This document shows, piece after piece, positions 18,348 through 26,938 of a stretch of DNA of 64,000 bases (positions within the stretch are counted from its first letter, which is position 1; every line of letters begins with the position of its first letter). The notes under the pieces were generated by a model. It worked only from the letters and a program-made list of their open reading frames with translations. It ran no database searches and had not been told where the DNA came from. Source of the stretch: Clostridia bacterium (lineage in GTDB: Bacteria; Bacillota; Clostridia; Oscillospirales; Acutalibacteraceae); the NCBI GenBank assembly GCA_017549285.1, contig JAFYVE010000014.1, forward strand, positions 1-64,000, given 5' to 3'. Made by a program: the position numbers and the translations under genes.

Positions 18348-18501
18348 TTGACATATTGCCCGAAAAATATCTTTTAGCAACACAACAATGTATAATGTCG
18401 CAAATTTGTTGTTATTTTTTCCAAAAATTTTTCAATGAACCCCACATTTCTGTGTTATTCTATAAAATTGAAAAAATCTGCAATTTTTCGTTGCATTTTT
18501 T

Positions 18502-18531
18502 TTCACAGAGTAATAAAATATACCCTATAAT
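18502..18531 (+). promoter_or_regulatory. Candidate promoter of gdhA
   Basis: TTCACA, 18-nt spacer, perfect TATAAT (18526-18531). The roughly 250-nt region between marR and gdhA is very AT-rich. It also holds an inverted repeat ACAACAA/TTGTTGT (about 18382-18412) around a second TATAAT (18391), which might be an operator. Confidence 0.5.
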
Positions 18532-18598
18532 ATATTATAAAGAAAATTTATTTTGCGGTTTAAGAATTATTTTATCGCATTGTCAGGAGTGTTACAGT

Positions 18599-19942
18599 AT
18601 GAGTTATGTTCAGAGAGTCATTGACAGCGTAGCTAAAAAGTACGCCAATGAACCTGAGTTTGTTCAGACAGTTACAGAGGTTTTCAATTCTCTTGTTCCC
18701 GTTATTGAGCAGCATCCCGAATATGAAAAAGCAGGTCTTCTTGAAAGAATGGTTGAACCTGAAAGACAGATTTCATTCAGAGTCACATGGGTTGACGATG
18801 AAGGAAAAGTTCAGGTAAACACAGGCTACCGTGTTCAGTTCAACGGTGCAATCGGACCTTTCAAGGGCGGTCTTCGTTTCCATCCCTCAGTTTACAGCGG
18901 AATTATGAAATTCCTTGCATTTGAACAGACATTCAAAAACAGCCTTACAGGTCTTCCCATCGGCGGTGCAAAGGGCGGTTCAGACTTTGACCCCAGAGGC
19001 AAGAGCGATGCTGAAATACTTCGTTTCTGTCAGTCATTTATGACAGAGCTTTACAGACACATCGGTCCTAACCTCGACGTTCCCGCAGGTGACATCGGTG
19101 TAGGCGGCAGAGAAATCGGCTACCTTTTCGGTCAGTTCAGAAGAATCAAGGGTTCATTTGAAAACGGCGTTCTTACAGGTAAAGGTCTTTCATACGGCGG
19201 TTCACTTATCAGACCCGAAGCTACAGGTTTCGGTGCCGTTTATTACGCAGCAGAAGTTCTCAAGCACTTCGGTGAAGACGTAAAGGGCAAGACATTTGCT
19301 GTTTCAGGCTTCGGTAACGTTGCATGGGGTACAGCAAAGAAGGTTGCTGAACTCGGCGGTAAAGTTGTTACAATTTCAGGTCCCGACGGATATATTTACG
19401 ATCCCGAAGGCGTTGTTACAGAAGAAAAAATCAATTATCTTCTTGAAATGCGTGCATCAGGCAGAGATAAGGTTCAGGACTACGCAGACAAATTCGGTGT
19501 TGAATTCTTCCCCGGTCAGAAGCCCTGGGGCGTTAAGGTTGACGTTGCTATGCCTTGTGCTACTCAGAACGAAATCGGCATGAAGGAAGCTGAACAGCTC
19601 GTTGCAAACGGTGTTCCTTACTACATCGAAGTTGCAAATATGCCCACAACAAACGAAGCTCTTGCATACCTTATGGAAAAATGCAAGGTTGTTGCTCCCT
19701 CAAAGGCTGTTAATGCCGGCGGTGTTGCTGTTTCAGCGCTTGAAATGAGCCAGAACTCATCAAGATACAGCTGGACAAGTGAAGAAGTTGATGAAAAGCT
19801 CAAGCACATTATGAAGACAATTCACGATTCATCAGCTGCAGCTGCAGAAGAATATGGTCTTGGTTATAACCTTGTTGCAGGAGCAAACATTGCAGGTTTT
19901 GCAAAGGTTGCAGACGCAATGCTTTCACAGGGTATCTTTTAA
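18599..19942 (+). CDS. gdhA: Glutamate dehydrogenase (hexameric)
   Basis: A 447-aa enzyme that reversibly aminates 2-oxoglutarate to glutamate in the cytoplasm. GGAKGGSDFDPRGKSD carries the catalytic Lys at residue 125, the position used in the C. symbiosum enzyme. DVPAGDIGVGGREIGYLFGQ and the Rossmann motif VSGFGNVAWG are also present. ATG 18599 is preceded by AGGAG 9 nt away; the longer open frame upstream has no ribosome site and no homology-like content. NAD versus NADP use cannot be fixed by eye. Monocistronic, followed by a strong terminator. Confidence 0.95.
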   Translation: MSYVQRVIDSVAKKYANEPEFVQTVTEVFNSLVPVIEQHPEYEKAGLLERMVEPERQISFRVTWVDDEGKVQVNTGYRVQFNGAIGPFKGGLRFHPSVYSGIMKFLAFEQTFKNSLTGLPIGGAKGGSDFDPRGKSDAEILRFCQSFMTELYRHIGPNLDVPAGDIGVGGREIGYLFGQFRRIKGSFENGVLTGKGLSYGGSLIRPEATGFGAVYYAAEVLKHFGEDVKGKTFAVSGFGNVAWGTAKKVAELGGKVVTISGPDGYIYDPEGVVTEEKINYLLEMRASGRDKVQDYADKFGVEFFPGQKPWGVKVDVAMPCATQNEIGMKEAEQLVANGVPYYIEVANMPTTNEALAYLMEKCKVVAPSKAVNAGGVAVSALEMSQNSSRYSWTSEEVDEKLKHIMKTIHDSSAAAAEEYGLGYNLVAGANIAGFAKVADAMLSQGIF

Positions 19943-19962
19943 TTAAAAAGCATATTAATATT

Positions 19963-19998
19963 AAAGCAGATTGCAAATGGATGCAGTCTGCTTTTATT
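19963..19998 (+). terminator. Terminator of gdhA
   Basis: 13-bp stem AAAGCAGATTGCA/TGCAGTCTGCTTT with one wobble pair, then a T-rich run. Confidence 0.85.
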
Positions 19999-20020
19999 TT
20001 TTACAAAATTGCAATAAATG

Positions 20021-20049
20021 TTGATTATTTTTCTGTTTAATGCTAAACT
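20021..20049 (+). promoter_or_regulatory. Promoter of the small membrane protein/GH43 pair
   Basis: TTGATT, 17-nt spacer, TAAACT preceded by TGC (extended -10). Confidence 0.6.
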
Positions 20050-20074
20050 GTAATTAAGAAAGGAGCGAACACAA

Positions 20075-20482
20075 ATGAAAAATAAAATAATATTTCTTAT
20101 TGCAAACATTCTGACACTCTGTTTTGAAATTTTCGCAAAAGGTGCTGTATGTATTTTTGCAACACCTGAAAAAACAATTCCCGAATATTTCTCTTATTTT
20201 TCACTCACACCTTACGGATACGCAAATTTCGGTCCGTTCATAACTGCAGTTCTTACCTGCGTGCTTTTTATTTTTGCCGTTATGATGTTTACTCATTTAT
20301 CTGCAAAAATCAGAAAAGCTGTAAAAATTGTTTCGCTCATTTCGGTTATAACTTCGTTTCTGCCTCTTATAATGTTCGGTGTCCGTTACTTCAACATTTA
20401 TTCCTGCATAATTACGGCTTTATTGATTGTTCAATTCATTATAACATTATTAAAAGGAGAAACAAAAAATGAAATTTGCTGA
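20075..20482 (+). CDS. Small integral membrane protein, four TM helices
   Basis: A 135-aa protein that is mostly hydrophobic, with about four transmembrane segments and a short charged C-terminus. AAAGGAG precedes the ATG. Its last 14 nt overlap the start of the GH43 gene, so the two are probably coupled. No family is recognised. The context suggests a role linked to the glycosidase, for example in uptake, but this is a guess. Confidence 0.7.
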   Translation: MKNKIIFLIANILTLCFEIFAKGAVCIFATPEKTIPEYFSYFSLTPYGYANFGPFITAVLTCVLFIFAVMMFTHLSAKIRKAVKIVSLISVITSFLPLIMFGVRYFNIYSCIITALLIVQFIITLLKGETKNEIC

Positions 20483-21332
20483 CATCAACATCAGAGACCC
20501 GTTTATTGTTCCCGAAAACGGAAAATATTATATGTACGGCACAAGAGGTTCAACGTGCTGGATTTCAGAAAAAGCACCCGGAATGGGTTTTGACGTTTAC
20601 ATAAGTGACGACCTTGAAAACTGGTCTGACCCCATATCAGTTTTTGAAGCAAGCGATGATTTCTGGGGTACACACAATTTCTGGGCACCAGAAGTTCACA
20701 AATACAACGGAAAATTCTATATGTTTGCATCGTTTATCTGCGAAGGCAGAAACAGAGCAACTCAGATTCTCGTTTCCGACACACCTGACGGAAAGTTTGT
20801 CCCCATAAGTGACTCCCCCGCAACTCCGCCTGAATGGATGTGCCTTGACGGAACACTTTACGTTGATAAAAACAACAAGCCTCACATTGTTTTCTGTCAT
20901 GAACATCTTCAGATTGATAACGGAACAATCTGCGAAATTGAGCTCAGCGAAGACCTCACAACACCTGTTTCGGAGCCCAGACTTCTTTTTAAAGGTTCAG
21001 ACCCGTGGTGGGCAAGAAAGAATTATCACAACTATGTCACCGACGGACCGTTCTTTTATCGTGGTGACAACGGAAACCTCTATCTCATCTGGTCAAGCTT
21101 CAACGATACGGGTTATGTTCAGGCTGTCTGCCGTTCAGATAACGGTGATATCACGGGTAATTTTGACCACAATCTTCCTTTGCTTGCAGAAAAAGACGGC
21201 GGTCACGGAATGATTTTCAAATCATTTGAAGGTAAGACATATCTTGTTCTTCACAGACCCAACAGCAATCCCAATGAAAGACCCGTTCTCACGGAAATTA
21301 TTGAAAAAGACGGTCATCTTGAAACTGTCTGA
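20469..21332 (+). CDS. GH43-type glycoside hydrolase (arabinofuranosidase/xylosidase)
   Basis: A 287-aa five-bladed propeller. The GH43 base is Asp in INIRDPFIVPENGKYYMYGT. FWAPEVHKYNGKFYMFASF is the typical second blade, and PEWMCLDGTLYVD and NYVTDGPFFYRGDNGNLYLIWSS follow. There is no signal peptide, so it is predicted cytoplasmic. It probably removes arabinose or xylose from imported oligosaccharides; the exact linkage is not readable. AAAAGGAG precedes the ATG, which lies inside the upstream membrane-protein gene. It converges on the choloylglycine-hydrolase gene with no space between the two stops. Confidence 0.88.
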   Translation: MKFADINIRDPFIVPENGKYYMYGTRGSTCWISEKAPGMGFDVYISDDLENWSDPISVFEASDDFWGTHNFWAPEVHKYNGKFYMFASFICEGRNRATQILVSDTPDGKFVPISDSPATPPEWMCLDGTLYVDKNNKPHIVFCHEHLQIDNGTICEIELSEDLTTPVSEPRLLFKGSDPWWARKNYHNYVTDGPFFYRGDNGNLYLIWSSFNDTGYVQAVCRSDNGDITGNFDHNLPLLAEKDGGHGMIFKSFEGKTYLVLHRPNSNPNERPVLTEIIEKDGHLETV

Positions 21333-22268
21333 TTAAAAAATTATCAATTCATTACCGTCAGTATCAATGCTGTTCATATCAACCGCATTGAGCTGGCGGT
21401 TTTCATATGTGTTGAAATAATAAATACCTTTATCTGCATTCATGCAAGAAGTGTAAACCGTGTATTCACTTCCGTCATCCGTTAATGCACATCCTTTTAC
21501 CTGATTCACACTTCCCATAATATGAAAAAACTGATTTACTGCTGACATTTCATCTTTTTCTTTGACCGAGTTCATTTTTACAAAACAGGCTCTTACAAAA
21601 CGTGACTGAGAAGACCAGTCACCCGGAAGACCTATAGCGCCCATTCCTTTACTGTAGACTGAAAAATCAATATCTGATGCAAAATGATTTTCGGGATTCC
21701 TTGCCGACAGATGCATAAAATTATTAAGATGTTGCATCTGATATTCAAAAGGCGGATTATTGCTAAGCACACCGACATCATTATGATGAATATGCAGTCC
21801 GTCTTTCATGCTTTCAATTGTTATTGAACGGTTTTTATCGGAGAGTATCCAATGAAGCTGTGCCGTAGGTAAATCATTACTGAAAGGCTTATCGGTAAGA
21901 TTGATTTTTTCAAGCAGATACATCGCATCATTTACATTTGTGCATTGAGAGAGAATCCACGGGATGAATTCATACACAGCAATATTATCACAGCCGTCCT
22001 TTTCTTTACCGAAAAATGCATTCCCCACAAAATTGAGCCCTGCCATACAAAGCCCTTTTTCATTCATCGCATCAAAATAAAGGGGATAATTGTCCCTTAC
22101 ATAAGCCATACCGATAATTGCATAATGAGAAGTGATTTTTCTTCCGTTTGAAAAACGGAAAGGAAAATTTCTCGGTGTCACCGTTACTTTTTCACCGAAT
22201 GAAAACTCATTATCGAGTGTTCTTCCGAAATAAAAACTGTCTGCCTTGTATGTCACAGCCGTACACAT
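21333..22268 (-). CDS. Choloylglycine hydrolase family (bile salt hydrolase or penicillin V acylase)
   Basis: A 311-aa N-terminal-nucleophile hydrolase. With the start at 22268 the protein begins Met-Cys-Thr-Ala, so Cys2 becomes the N-terminal nucleophile after Met removal. GGGTGAT sits just upstream, which favours this start over an ATG 12 nt earlier. Arg16 and Asp19 (FGRTLDNEFSFGE), an Asn in GVLSNNPPFEYQ and an Arg in SSQSRFVRACF match the expected active site. The MCTA start and FGRTLD resemble Firmicutes bile salt hydrolases. Cytoplasmic; it would deconjugate glycine/taurine bile acids. Penicillin V acylase activity is the alternative. Confidence 0.87.
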   Translation of the reverse strand: MCTAVTYKADSFYFGRTLDNEFSFGEKVTVTPRNFPFRFSNGRKITSHYAIIGMAYVRDNYPLYFDAMNEKGLCMAGLNFVGNAFFGKEKDGCDNIAVYEFIPWILSQCTNVNDAMYLLEKINLTDKPFSNDLPTAQLHWILSDKNRSITIESMKDGLHIHHNDVGVLSNNPPFEYQMQHLNNFMHLSARNPENHFASDIDFSVYSKGMGAIGLPGDWSSQSRFVRACFVKMNSVKEKDEMSAVNQFFHIMGSVNQVKGCALTDDGSEYTVYTSCMNADKGIYYFNTYENRQLNAVDMNSIDTDGNELIIF

Positions 22269-22280
22269 ATAATCACCCAT

Positions 22281-22312
22281 AAAAAAAATTACGGACTTTT
22301 CAGCCCGTAATT
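22281..22312 (-). terminator. Terminator of the secreted alpha/beta hydrolase gene
   Basis: AATTACGG/CCGTAATT stem followed, on the minus strand, by eight Ts. It separates the hydrolase transcript from the choloylglycine hydrolase gene. Confidence 0.8.
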
Positions 22313-22334
22313 ATTATATACCGCAAAGCTTGAA

Positions 22335-24155
22335 TTATTTTTTAAACATATTTTTTGCAGTCATTGAATACATTTCAGAAAAACCGTTTGTACCGTAGTT
22401 TTCATAGAGCCAGAGGCTTAACTTTCTGAACATTGTGGGGTCTTTTTCTGCTGCGGGAGCTTCCATTTCGCCTGCTCTTACAAGAACATCAATAAGTCTT
22501 GCTTCGCATGCTTCTGCTTCACCGTGTTCACCTGTTGTTGTGTCAAGAAGTGCTTCAGCTTCTGCAACAGCAGCATCTTTTTCTGCGATTTCAGCAGCCG
22601 ACATGCCTGCTGTATCAAGCTCCTTGACCTGATTCATATAAATTCTCACGTTGCTTGTGATTCTGCCGATGTTGAACTGAGGGAATTCGGGTAATGAGTA
22701 AACATCCTTGATATCGTCACATTCAATGAGGTTGAGAGCAAGCTTGAGAATGATATCGTTAAGAGCTGTGAGGTCGTGTCTCTGACCATCGAAATAGAAT
22801 GTCTGGTCGGGCAGAAGACCTGCAGATGCGTCAACTACTCTGTCGGGAGAAATGTGGTTGTGTGTGGGGTCAGAACAGTAAGTGTTCTTCTGAACATAAT
22901 CCTCGGGAAGAGTTTCACCGCAGTTTGCAAAGTAAGCACCCATTGAAGTTGAATCTGTCTGAATGATAAAGTCAGCATTCTGAGTGTTCCATGTTGCACC
23001 GACGTCAATCATAGGTGTGTTGTATTCGCAGAAGCAGAATACCTGAACACCGTTTTCAACAAGATTAAGGATGTTATCCTTTGCATGAAGCTGTGTCTGA
23101 TAATAGATATCAGTCTGTCTTCTGATTTCAGCTCTTTCGGGAGTTGAAAGATATTTTTCAGCTGCTGTGGGATAATCGGCTGAGGGGCAGAGAACCCACA
23201 TATTTGTGCTTGTTGTCATAACATCTTCAACAAGTGTTGAAAGTGCAGCATTAACAACCTTCATAATAACTTCGTCGGGGAGAATTCTGAGAGCTACTTC
23301 AATAAGTCTTGCTGTGAATTCATCAAGAAGACCGAGATTTTCAAGGAAACCATTGTAAAGGAAATCGGGGTCATCAATTGAAAATCTGCCATTGAAAGCA
23401 TCACCGATGATTGTTGAACCGTCGAGTGCAGGAACAACAAGAATAATCTTGTGAAGCTCATTTACAACTTCGGGATAATATTCGATAAGACCGCTGAAAA
23501 GTGTACCGCCCTGACTGAGGGGAACAAGATTCACCTTATCGTGACCTGTCTGAGCCTTTACCATCTGAATGAATTCATAAAGCTCATCAACAAGCTGAAG
23601 ATGATTACCGAATGAACTGTATGCAAAGTAATACATATGATCGAAAGGCTGCTTTGTATCATAAAGATTGAAAGGAACGTGACCGAAAACTTCTGTCTGA
23701 CCGAAATCGGGAGTGTCAGCTGTTGACTGAAGATATTTTTCGGTTACGATTCTGTCTGAAGGCATAGCGTTTTCATCGCAAGCCTGATGACCGAAAGCAT
23801 CCCATACAGCCTGCTTTGCAGCTTCTGAAAGACCTGCATCACTCTGTGTGAAAAGTGACTTGAGAGCAGGAAGAGCAAGAGTCTTTATGAGCTTGTCTGT
23901 CTGAACATATGCGGGGAAACTTGTAATGTAGTTGCCTGCATCGTCTGTGAGAAGAACACCGTTTTCATCAGCAAGCCATGTATTTGACTGACCGAGTCCG
24001 GGAACGATGATTGTGGGATAAAATTCACATTCTCCGTTACAGTCTGTTCTTACGGAAAAGTCTGCTTCTTCGGCTGAAACACCGATAACGCCCATGGTAA
24101 GAACCATCATAAGGCAAAGAAGAACTGAAATTGCTTTTTTAAGTGAGTTTTTCAA
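22335..24155 (-). CDS. Secreted alpha/beta hydrolase (lipase/esterase-like)
   Basis: A 606-aa protein with a signal peptide (cleavage near VSAEEA, residue 28). FYPTIIVPGLGQSNTWL resembles the oxyanion region of lipases. VNLVPLSQGGTLFSGLIEYYP carries the nucleophile elbow with Ser214, in a relaxed Ser-Gln-Gly-Gly form. The C-terminal 120 residues are Ala/Glu-rich and helical. The start appears to be TTG (24155), with AAGGAG 9 nt upstream. The substrate is unknown; a lipid or acyl ester in the gut lumen is an inference. It is upstream of the choloylglycine hydrolase on the same strand but separated from it by a terminator. Confidence 0.75.
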   Translation of the reverse strand: MKNSLKKAISVLLCLMMVLTMGVIGVSAEEADFSVRTDCNGECEFYPTIIVPGLGQSNTWLADENGVLLTDDAGNYITSFPAYVQTDKLIKTLALPALKSLFTQSDAGLSEAAKQAVWDAFGHQACDENAMPSDRIVTEKYLQSTADTPDFGQTEVFGHVPFNLYDTKQPFDHMYYFAYSSFGNHLQLVDELYEFIQMVKAQTGHDKVNLVPLSQGGTLFSGLIEYYPEVVNELHKIILVVPALDGSTIIGDAFNGRFSIDDPDFLYNGFLENLGLLDEFTARLIEVALRILPDEVIMKVVNAALSTLVEDVMTTSTNMWVLCPSADYPTAAEKYLSTPERAEIRRQTDIYYQTQLHAKDNILNLVENGVQVFCFCEYNTPMIDVGATWNTQNADFIIQTDSTSMGAYFANCGETLPEDYVQKNTYCSDPTHNHISPDRVVDASAGLLPDQTFYFDGQRHDLTALNDIILKLALNLIECDDIKDVYSLPEFPQFNIGRITSNVRIYMNQVKELDTAGMSAAEIAEKDAAVAEAEALLDTTTGEHGEAEACEARLIDVLVRAGEMEAPAAEKDPTMFRKLSLWLYENYGTNGFSEMYSMTAKNMFKK

Positions 24156-24319
24156 GTAAAAGCACTCCTTTATTAAATAGTTAACAACATTTTAACATAA
24201 TTAAATAATTTTTCCATACAGAAAATGTAAATTTTTTTAATCTCGTATAAAATTTATGCAACAAAAATTGTGCAGTTGCACCATTATTGTGTTTTTATAA
24301 TCCTTTTGAGCAAATATGC

Positions 24320-24348
24320 TTGACATCATTGCTTATGAAGTTTATAAT
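24320..24348 (+). promoter_or_regulatory. Perfect-consensus promoter of the GH16 gene
   Basis: TTGACA, 17-nt spacer, TATAAT. Both hexamers are perfect, implying strong constitutive expression unless repressed. Confidence 0.85.
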
Positions 24349-24380
24349 TTTGGTATAAATTACTATAAGAGGTGTTGTTT

Positions 24381-25295
24381 ATGTTAGAAACATTCCTTAC
24401 GGAAGTCCTTAAACTTGCTCCCCGTCAGATGTGGGGCGTTGAACAGCTTGCTGCAATTTTCAAAGACCTTTTCTCATCATTTTCGATGCAGAAACTCGGT
24501 GCTTATTTTATGGCAATTCTTGAATTTCTCGGCCTTGTAATTCTTGACACACCTGTCACTCCAAGAGGTGATGAGCTTGACCTTACAGGTTACAGCCTTG
24601 TATTTGAAGACGAATTTGAAGGCGATTCACTTGACACTACTGTATGGGATTACAGAGGAAGCGGCCCCAGAAGAGGCGGTTTCAATGCTGCAAGTCAGGT
24701 TGAAGTAAAAGACGGCACAATGATTATGACAGGCGAATACCTTACAGACGGTACATACGGCGAAGGCTGGTACACAGGCATGATAAAGCTCAAAGAACGT
24801 TACTGCAAGGGCTATTTTGAAATCCGTTGCAAGGTCAACGAAACGCCCGCTTTCTGGTCAGCATTCTGGATTCAGGCTGATGCTCCCTACACAGCTTCAA
24901 TTTCAAAAGGTGGCGTAGGTGGTGCTGAAATCGACATTTTTGAGTCAGCAAATACAGCTGAAATAACAAACAGAGGCGCAGTCACACAGACAATCCATTG
25001 TGCAGGTGTTGACGGTGTCGAAGAAGGCTTCCAGTCATACAATCTCGGCTCATTCAAGGGTAACAACATCTATGACGAATACAATACATACGGTCTTGAA
25101 TGGACAGATACCGAATACATTTTCTACATCAACGGTGTTGAAACACGCAGAACTTCATTCGGCAACGGTGTTTCCGAAGTAGAAGAAGATGTTATCGTTT
25201 CTCTTGAAATTCCTGCTATCGAAGTGCTTGATACACTCGACAAAGATGCATCAGCAACATATACTGTTGACTATGTAAGAATTTATCAGAAGTAA
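24381..25295 (+). CDS. GH16 endo-beta-glucanase-type glycosidase
   Basis: A 304-aa jelly-roll enzyme. The signature GAEIDIFE places the nucleophile at Glu183 and acid/base at Glu188; FEDEFEGDSLDTTVWDYRG and FWSAFWIQAD are also typical. It probably cuts beta-1,3/1,4-glucan or a related glycan. The first 60 residues are not a classical signal peptide but hold amphipathic/hydrophobic helices (LGAYFMAILEFLGLVIL). Export or membrane association is therefore possible but unproven. ATG 24381 follows AGAGGTG; an upstream in-frame GTG lies inside that ribosome site. Confidence 0.88.
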   Translation: MLETFLTEVLKLAPRQMWGVEQLAAIFKDLFSSFSMQKLGAYFMAILEFLGLVILDTPVTPRGDELDLTGYSLVFEDEFEGDSLDTTVWDYRGSGPRRGGFNAASQVEVKDGTMIMTGEYLTDGTYGEGWYTGMIKLKERYCKGYFEIRCKVNETPAFWSAFWIQADAPYTASISKGGVGGAEIDIFESANTAEITNRGAVTQTIHCAGVDGVEEGFQSYNLGSFKGNNIYDEYNTYGLEWTDTEYIFYINGVETRRTSFGNGVSEVEEDVIVSLEIPAIEVLDTLDKDASATYTVDYVRIYQK

Positions 25296-25301
25296 TAATT
25301 T

Positions 25302-25336
25302 TCCCCTGTGATTTTGTGTCACAGGGGATGTTTTTC
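25302..25336 (+). terminator. Terminator of the GH16 gene
   Basis: 10-bp stem TCCCCTGTGA/TCACAGGGGA with a 7-nt loop, then TGTTTTT. Confidence 0.9.
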
Positions 25337-25382
25337 TGCTCATATTCTCATATCAGGTGAAATTTTCTCTCAATATGAGTTA

Positions 25383-25411
25383 TTGAATTGTCATCACAAA
25401 TGAACTATTAT
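25383..25411 (+). promoter_or_regulatory. Promoter of the XRE regulator gene
   Basis: TTGAAT, 17-nt spacer, TATTAT. Confidence 0.6.
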
Positions 25412-25449
25412 TAAATCACGGTACCGTATAAAACAGAAAAGGTGATTTT

Positions 25450-26544
25450 ATGAACATTTACTTCGGCGAAAACCTTAAAAATTTAAGAAAACAGAAGAAC
25501 CTTACTCAGGAACGCCTTGCCGAATTTTTAGGTGTATCATTCCAGACTGTCAGCAAGTGGGAAAGGGGCGACACATATCCCGATATAACCATACTCCCTG
25601 AAATTGCATCGTTTTTCAGAGTGAGCGTTGACGAGCTTCTCGGTGTCAACAGGGCGGCTGATGAAGAAGAAATAACTTCAGAACTCAGGAAATATGACAA
25701 CCTGACTGACGGAAAAATGATGACAGAAATTATCACTCCGTTAAAAAAGAAATTCCCGAACGATTTCCGTGTTCTTATAAGGTATCTCGCTTGTCTTGTT
25801 CATTTTTCTGAGGATGAAACATCCGTTGATTCTGAGATTAAAGCAATTTACAACAATATTCAGGAAAACTGCACCAATGACAAAATAAGAATCAAGGCAA
25901 AAAGAGCTATGATTGAGCATTACAGAAATCTTTACGAAATAAACAAAGACAGTTTGTATATGGAGAAGTGTCAGGAGATTATAAACGAAATGCCTGATAT
26001 GAGGGATTCACGTGAGATGTTCAGTTTTTATCCCGAAGACAGTGCCGAAAAAGACGAAAATATCAGAAATACACTTGAAGAACAATTTTTACTGCTCAAC
26101 ACAGTATATTCTCATTATTTTCATTACAACGGATTTTTCTATGACAGAAGATTCTCTGACGAATGGGTGATTTCAGCATTCCAAAAGGAGCTTGACTTCC
26201 TGAATTTCGTCTACGATGACGGCAACTACGGTAAAATGTGGTGCACGGTGATGTATAATTACGGTCATCTCGGCGTCAGATATGCAAAGCTCGGTGAAAA
26301 CGAAAAAGCAATTGAAAATTTCAGAAAAATGTGCTCACTTGCAATTGAATTTGATAGTATGGATACAGTCACAACAATGCATTCCGTGATATTTGAGGGT
26401 AAGAAGTTTGATAAAAACAGGCTCGGTAGCACCTATAACGCAAAAAGCAGAATAAAACAACTGCTTCTGAACAGATATCCGCTGTCGGATGAATTCAAGG
26501 CAACAGATGAATTTAAGGAAATTATAAAAATGGTTGAGGAATAA
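25450..26544 (+). CDS. XRE-family HTH regulator with C-terminal helical sensor region
   Basis: A 364-aa protein. Residues 7-61 (LKNLRKQKNLTQERLAEFLGVSFQTVSKWERGDTYPDI and following) are a Cro/C1-type helix-turn-helix. The remaining 300 residues are helical and resemble a TPR-like ligand or peptide-sensing region, as in many Firmicutes regulators, but no specific match is claimed. The ribosome site is AAAAGGTGA. It is a single-gene unit ending at a bidirectional terminator shared with the tRNA gene. The target is unknown; the adjacent GH16 gene on the same strand is one candidate. Confidence 0.82.
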   Translation: MNIYFGENLKNLRKQKNLTQERLAEFLGVSFQTVSKWERGDTYPDITILPEIASFFRVSVDELLGVNRAADEEEITSELRKYDNLTDGKMMTEIITPLKKKFPNDFRVLIRYLACLVHFSEDETSVDSEIKAIYNNIQENCTNDKIRIKAKRAMIEHYRNLYEINKDSLYMEKCQEIINEMPDMRDSREMFSFYPEDSAEKDENIRNTLEEQFLLLNTVYSHYFHYNGFFYDRRFSDEWVISAFQKELDFLNFVYDDGNYGKMWCTVMYNYGHLGVRYAKLGENEKAIENFRKMCSLAIEFDSMDTVTTMHSVIFEGKKFDKNRLGSTYNAKSRIKQLLLNRYPLSDEFKATDEFKEIIKMVEE

Positions 26545-26548
26545 CAGC

Positions 26549-26587
26549 AAAAGAGAACACCACCTGACGGTGATGCTCTCTTTTTTT
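26549..26587. terminator. Bidirectional terminator between XRE gene and tRNA
   Basis: AGAGAACACC/GGTGATGCTCTCT imperfect stem with a T-run on the plus side and TTTT on the minus side. The plus-strand T-run abuts the encoded CCA of the tRNA. Confidence 0.75.
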
Positions 26588-26663
26588 GGCCCGCATGAGA
26601 GGATTCGAACCCCCGACCTCCAGAATCGGAATCTGTTGCACTATCCGACTGTGCTACATACGG
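26587..26663 (-). tRNA. tRNA-Arg (anticodon CCG)
   Basis: The minus strand folds as a cloverleaf: acceptor CCGTATG/CATGCGG (one G-T pair), D arm GCAC/GTGC, anticodon loop TTCCGAT (CCG), five-base variable loop, T arm with TTCGAAT loop. The 3' end is G plus an encoded CCA. The anticodon stem has one mismatched closing pair and the T stem two wobbles. It would read CGG arginine codons. Reading frames across it give the well-known false protein RGFEPPT and are not genes. Confidence 0.9.
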
Positions 26664-26692
26664 AAAATTTATTTAATATCAAAGAATCGGAC

Positions 26693-26927
26693 AAATCAGA
26701 ATTTGTCGAGATGTTTTAAACCAAGTGTAGGGACCGATGCCCACATCGGTCCGCATTTGTCGAAGACAAATCGGAAATCTCTGATTTCCGCATAACAAAC
26801 AAATTAATTCAAAGTGTTTATTGCAATAGAACGGTGTACCACCGTTATTGCTCCGTAAACTCCGCAATCGGACCGATGTGAGCATCGGTCCCTACAAAAT
26901 TTGTTTTCCTGAAATCATTGTACATTG
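26693..26927. repeat. Dispersed repeat, copy B
   Basis: 171-bp core at 26726-26896 with the same nested palindromic ends as copy A and the same flanks. The first 65 core bases are almost identical to copy A, while the middle stem has compensatory differences (AACGGTGTACCACCGTT here, AACGATTTTCAATCGTT there). That pattern indicates conservation of RNA or DNA structure. It ends 11 nt from the ychF stop codon, on the 3' side of that gene. Confidence 0.9.
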
Positions 26928-26938
26928 TAAATTGTTAA

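Noticed and set aside
18356..18598. N-terminal extension of glutamate dehydrogenase
   Set aside because: The open frame continues upstream but contains the promoter and lacks a ribosome site; the 447-aa start at 18599 gives the family length and places the catalytic Lys at 125.
26534..26795. Two plus-strand ORFs containing RIRTPDLQN and RGFEPPTSRIG
   Set aside because: They are translations of the antisense of tRNA-Arg and of repeat copy B, a well-known annotation artefact; there is no ribosome site.
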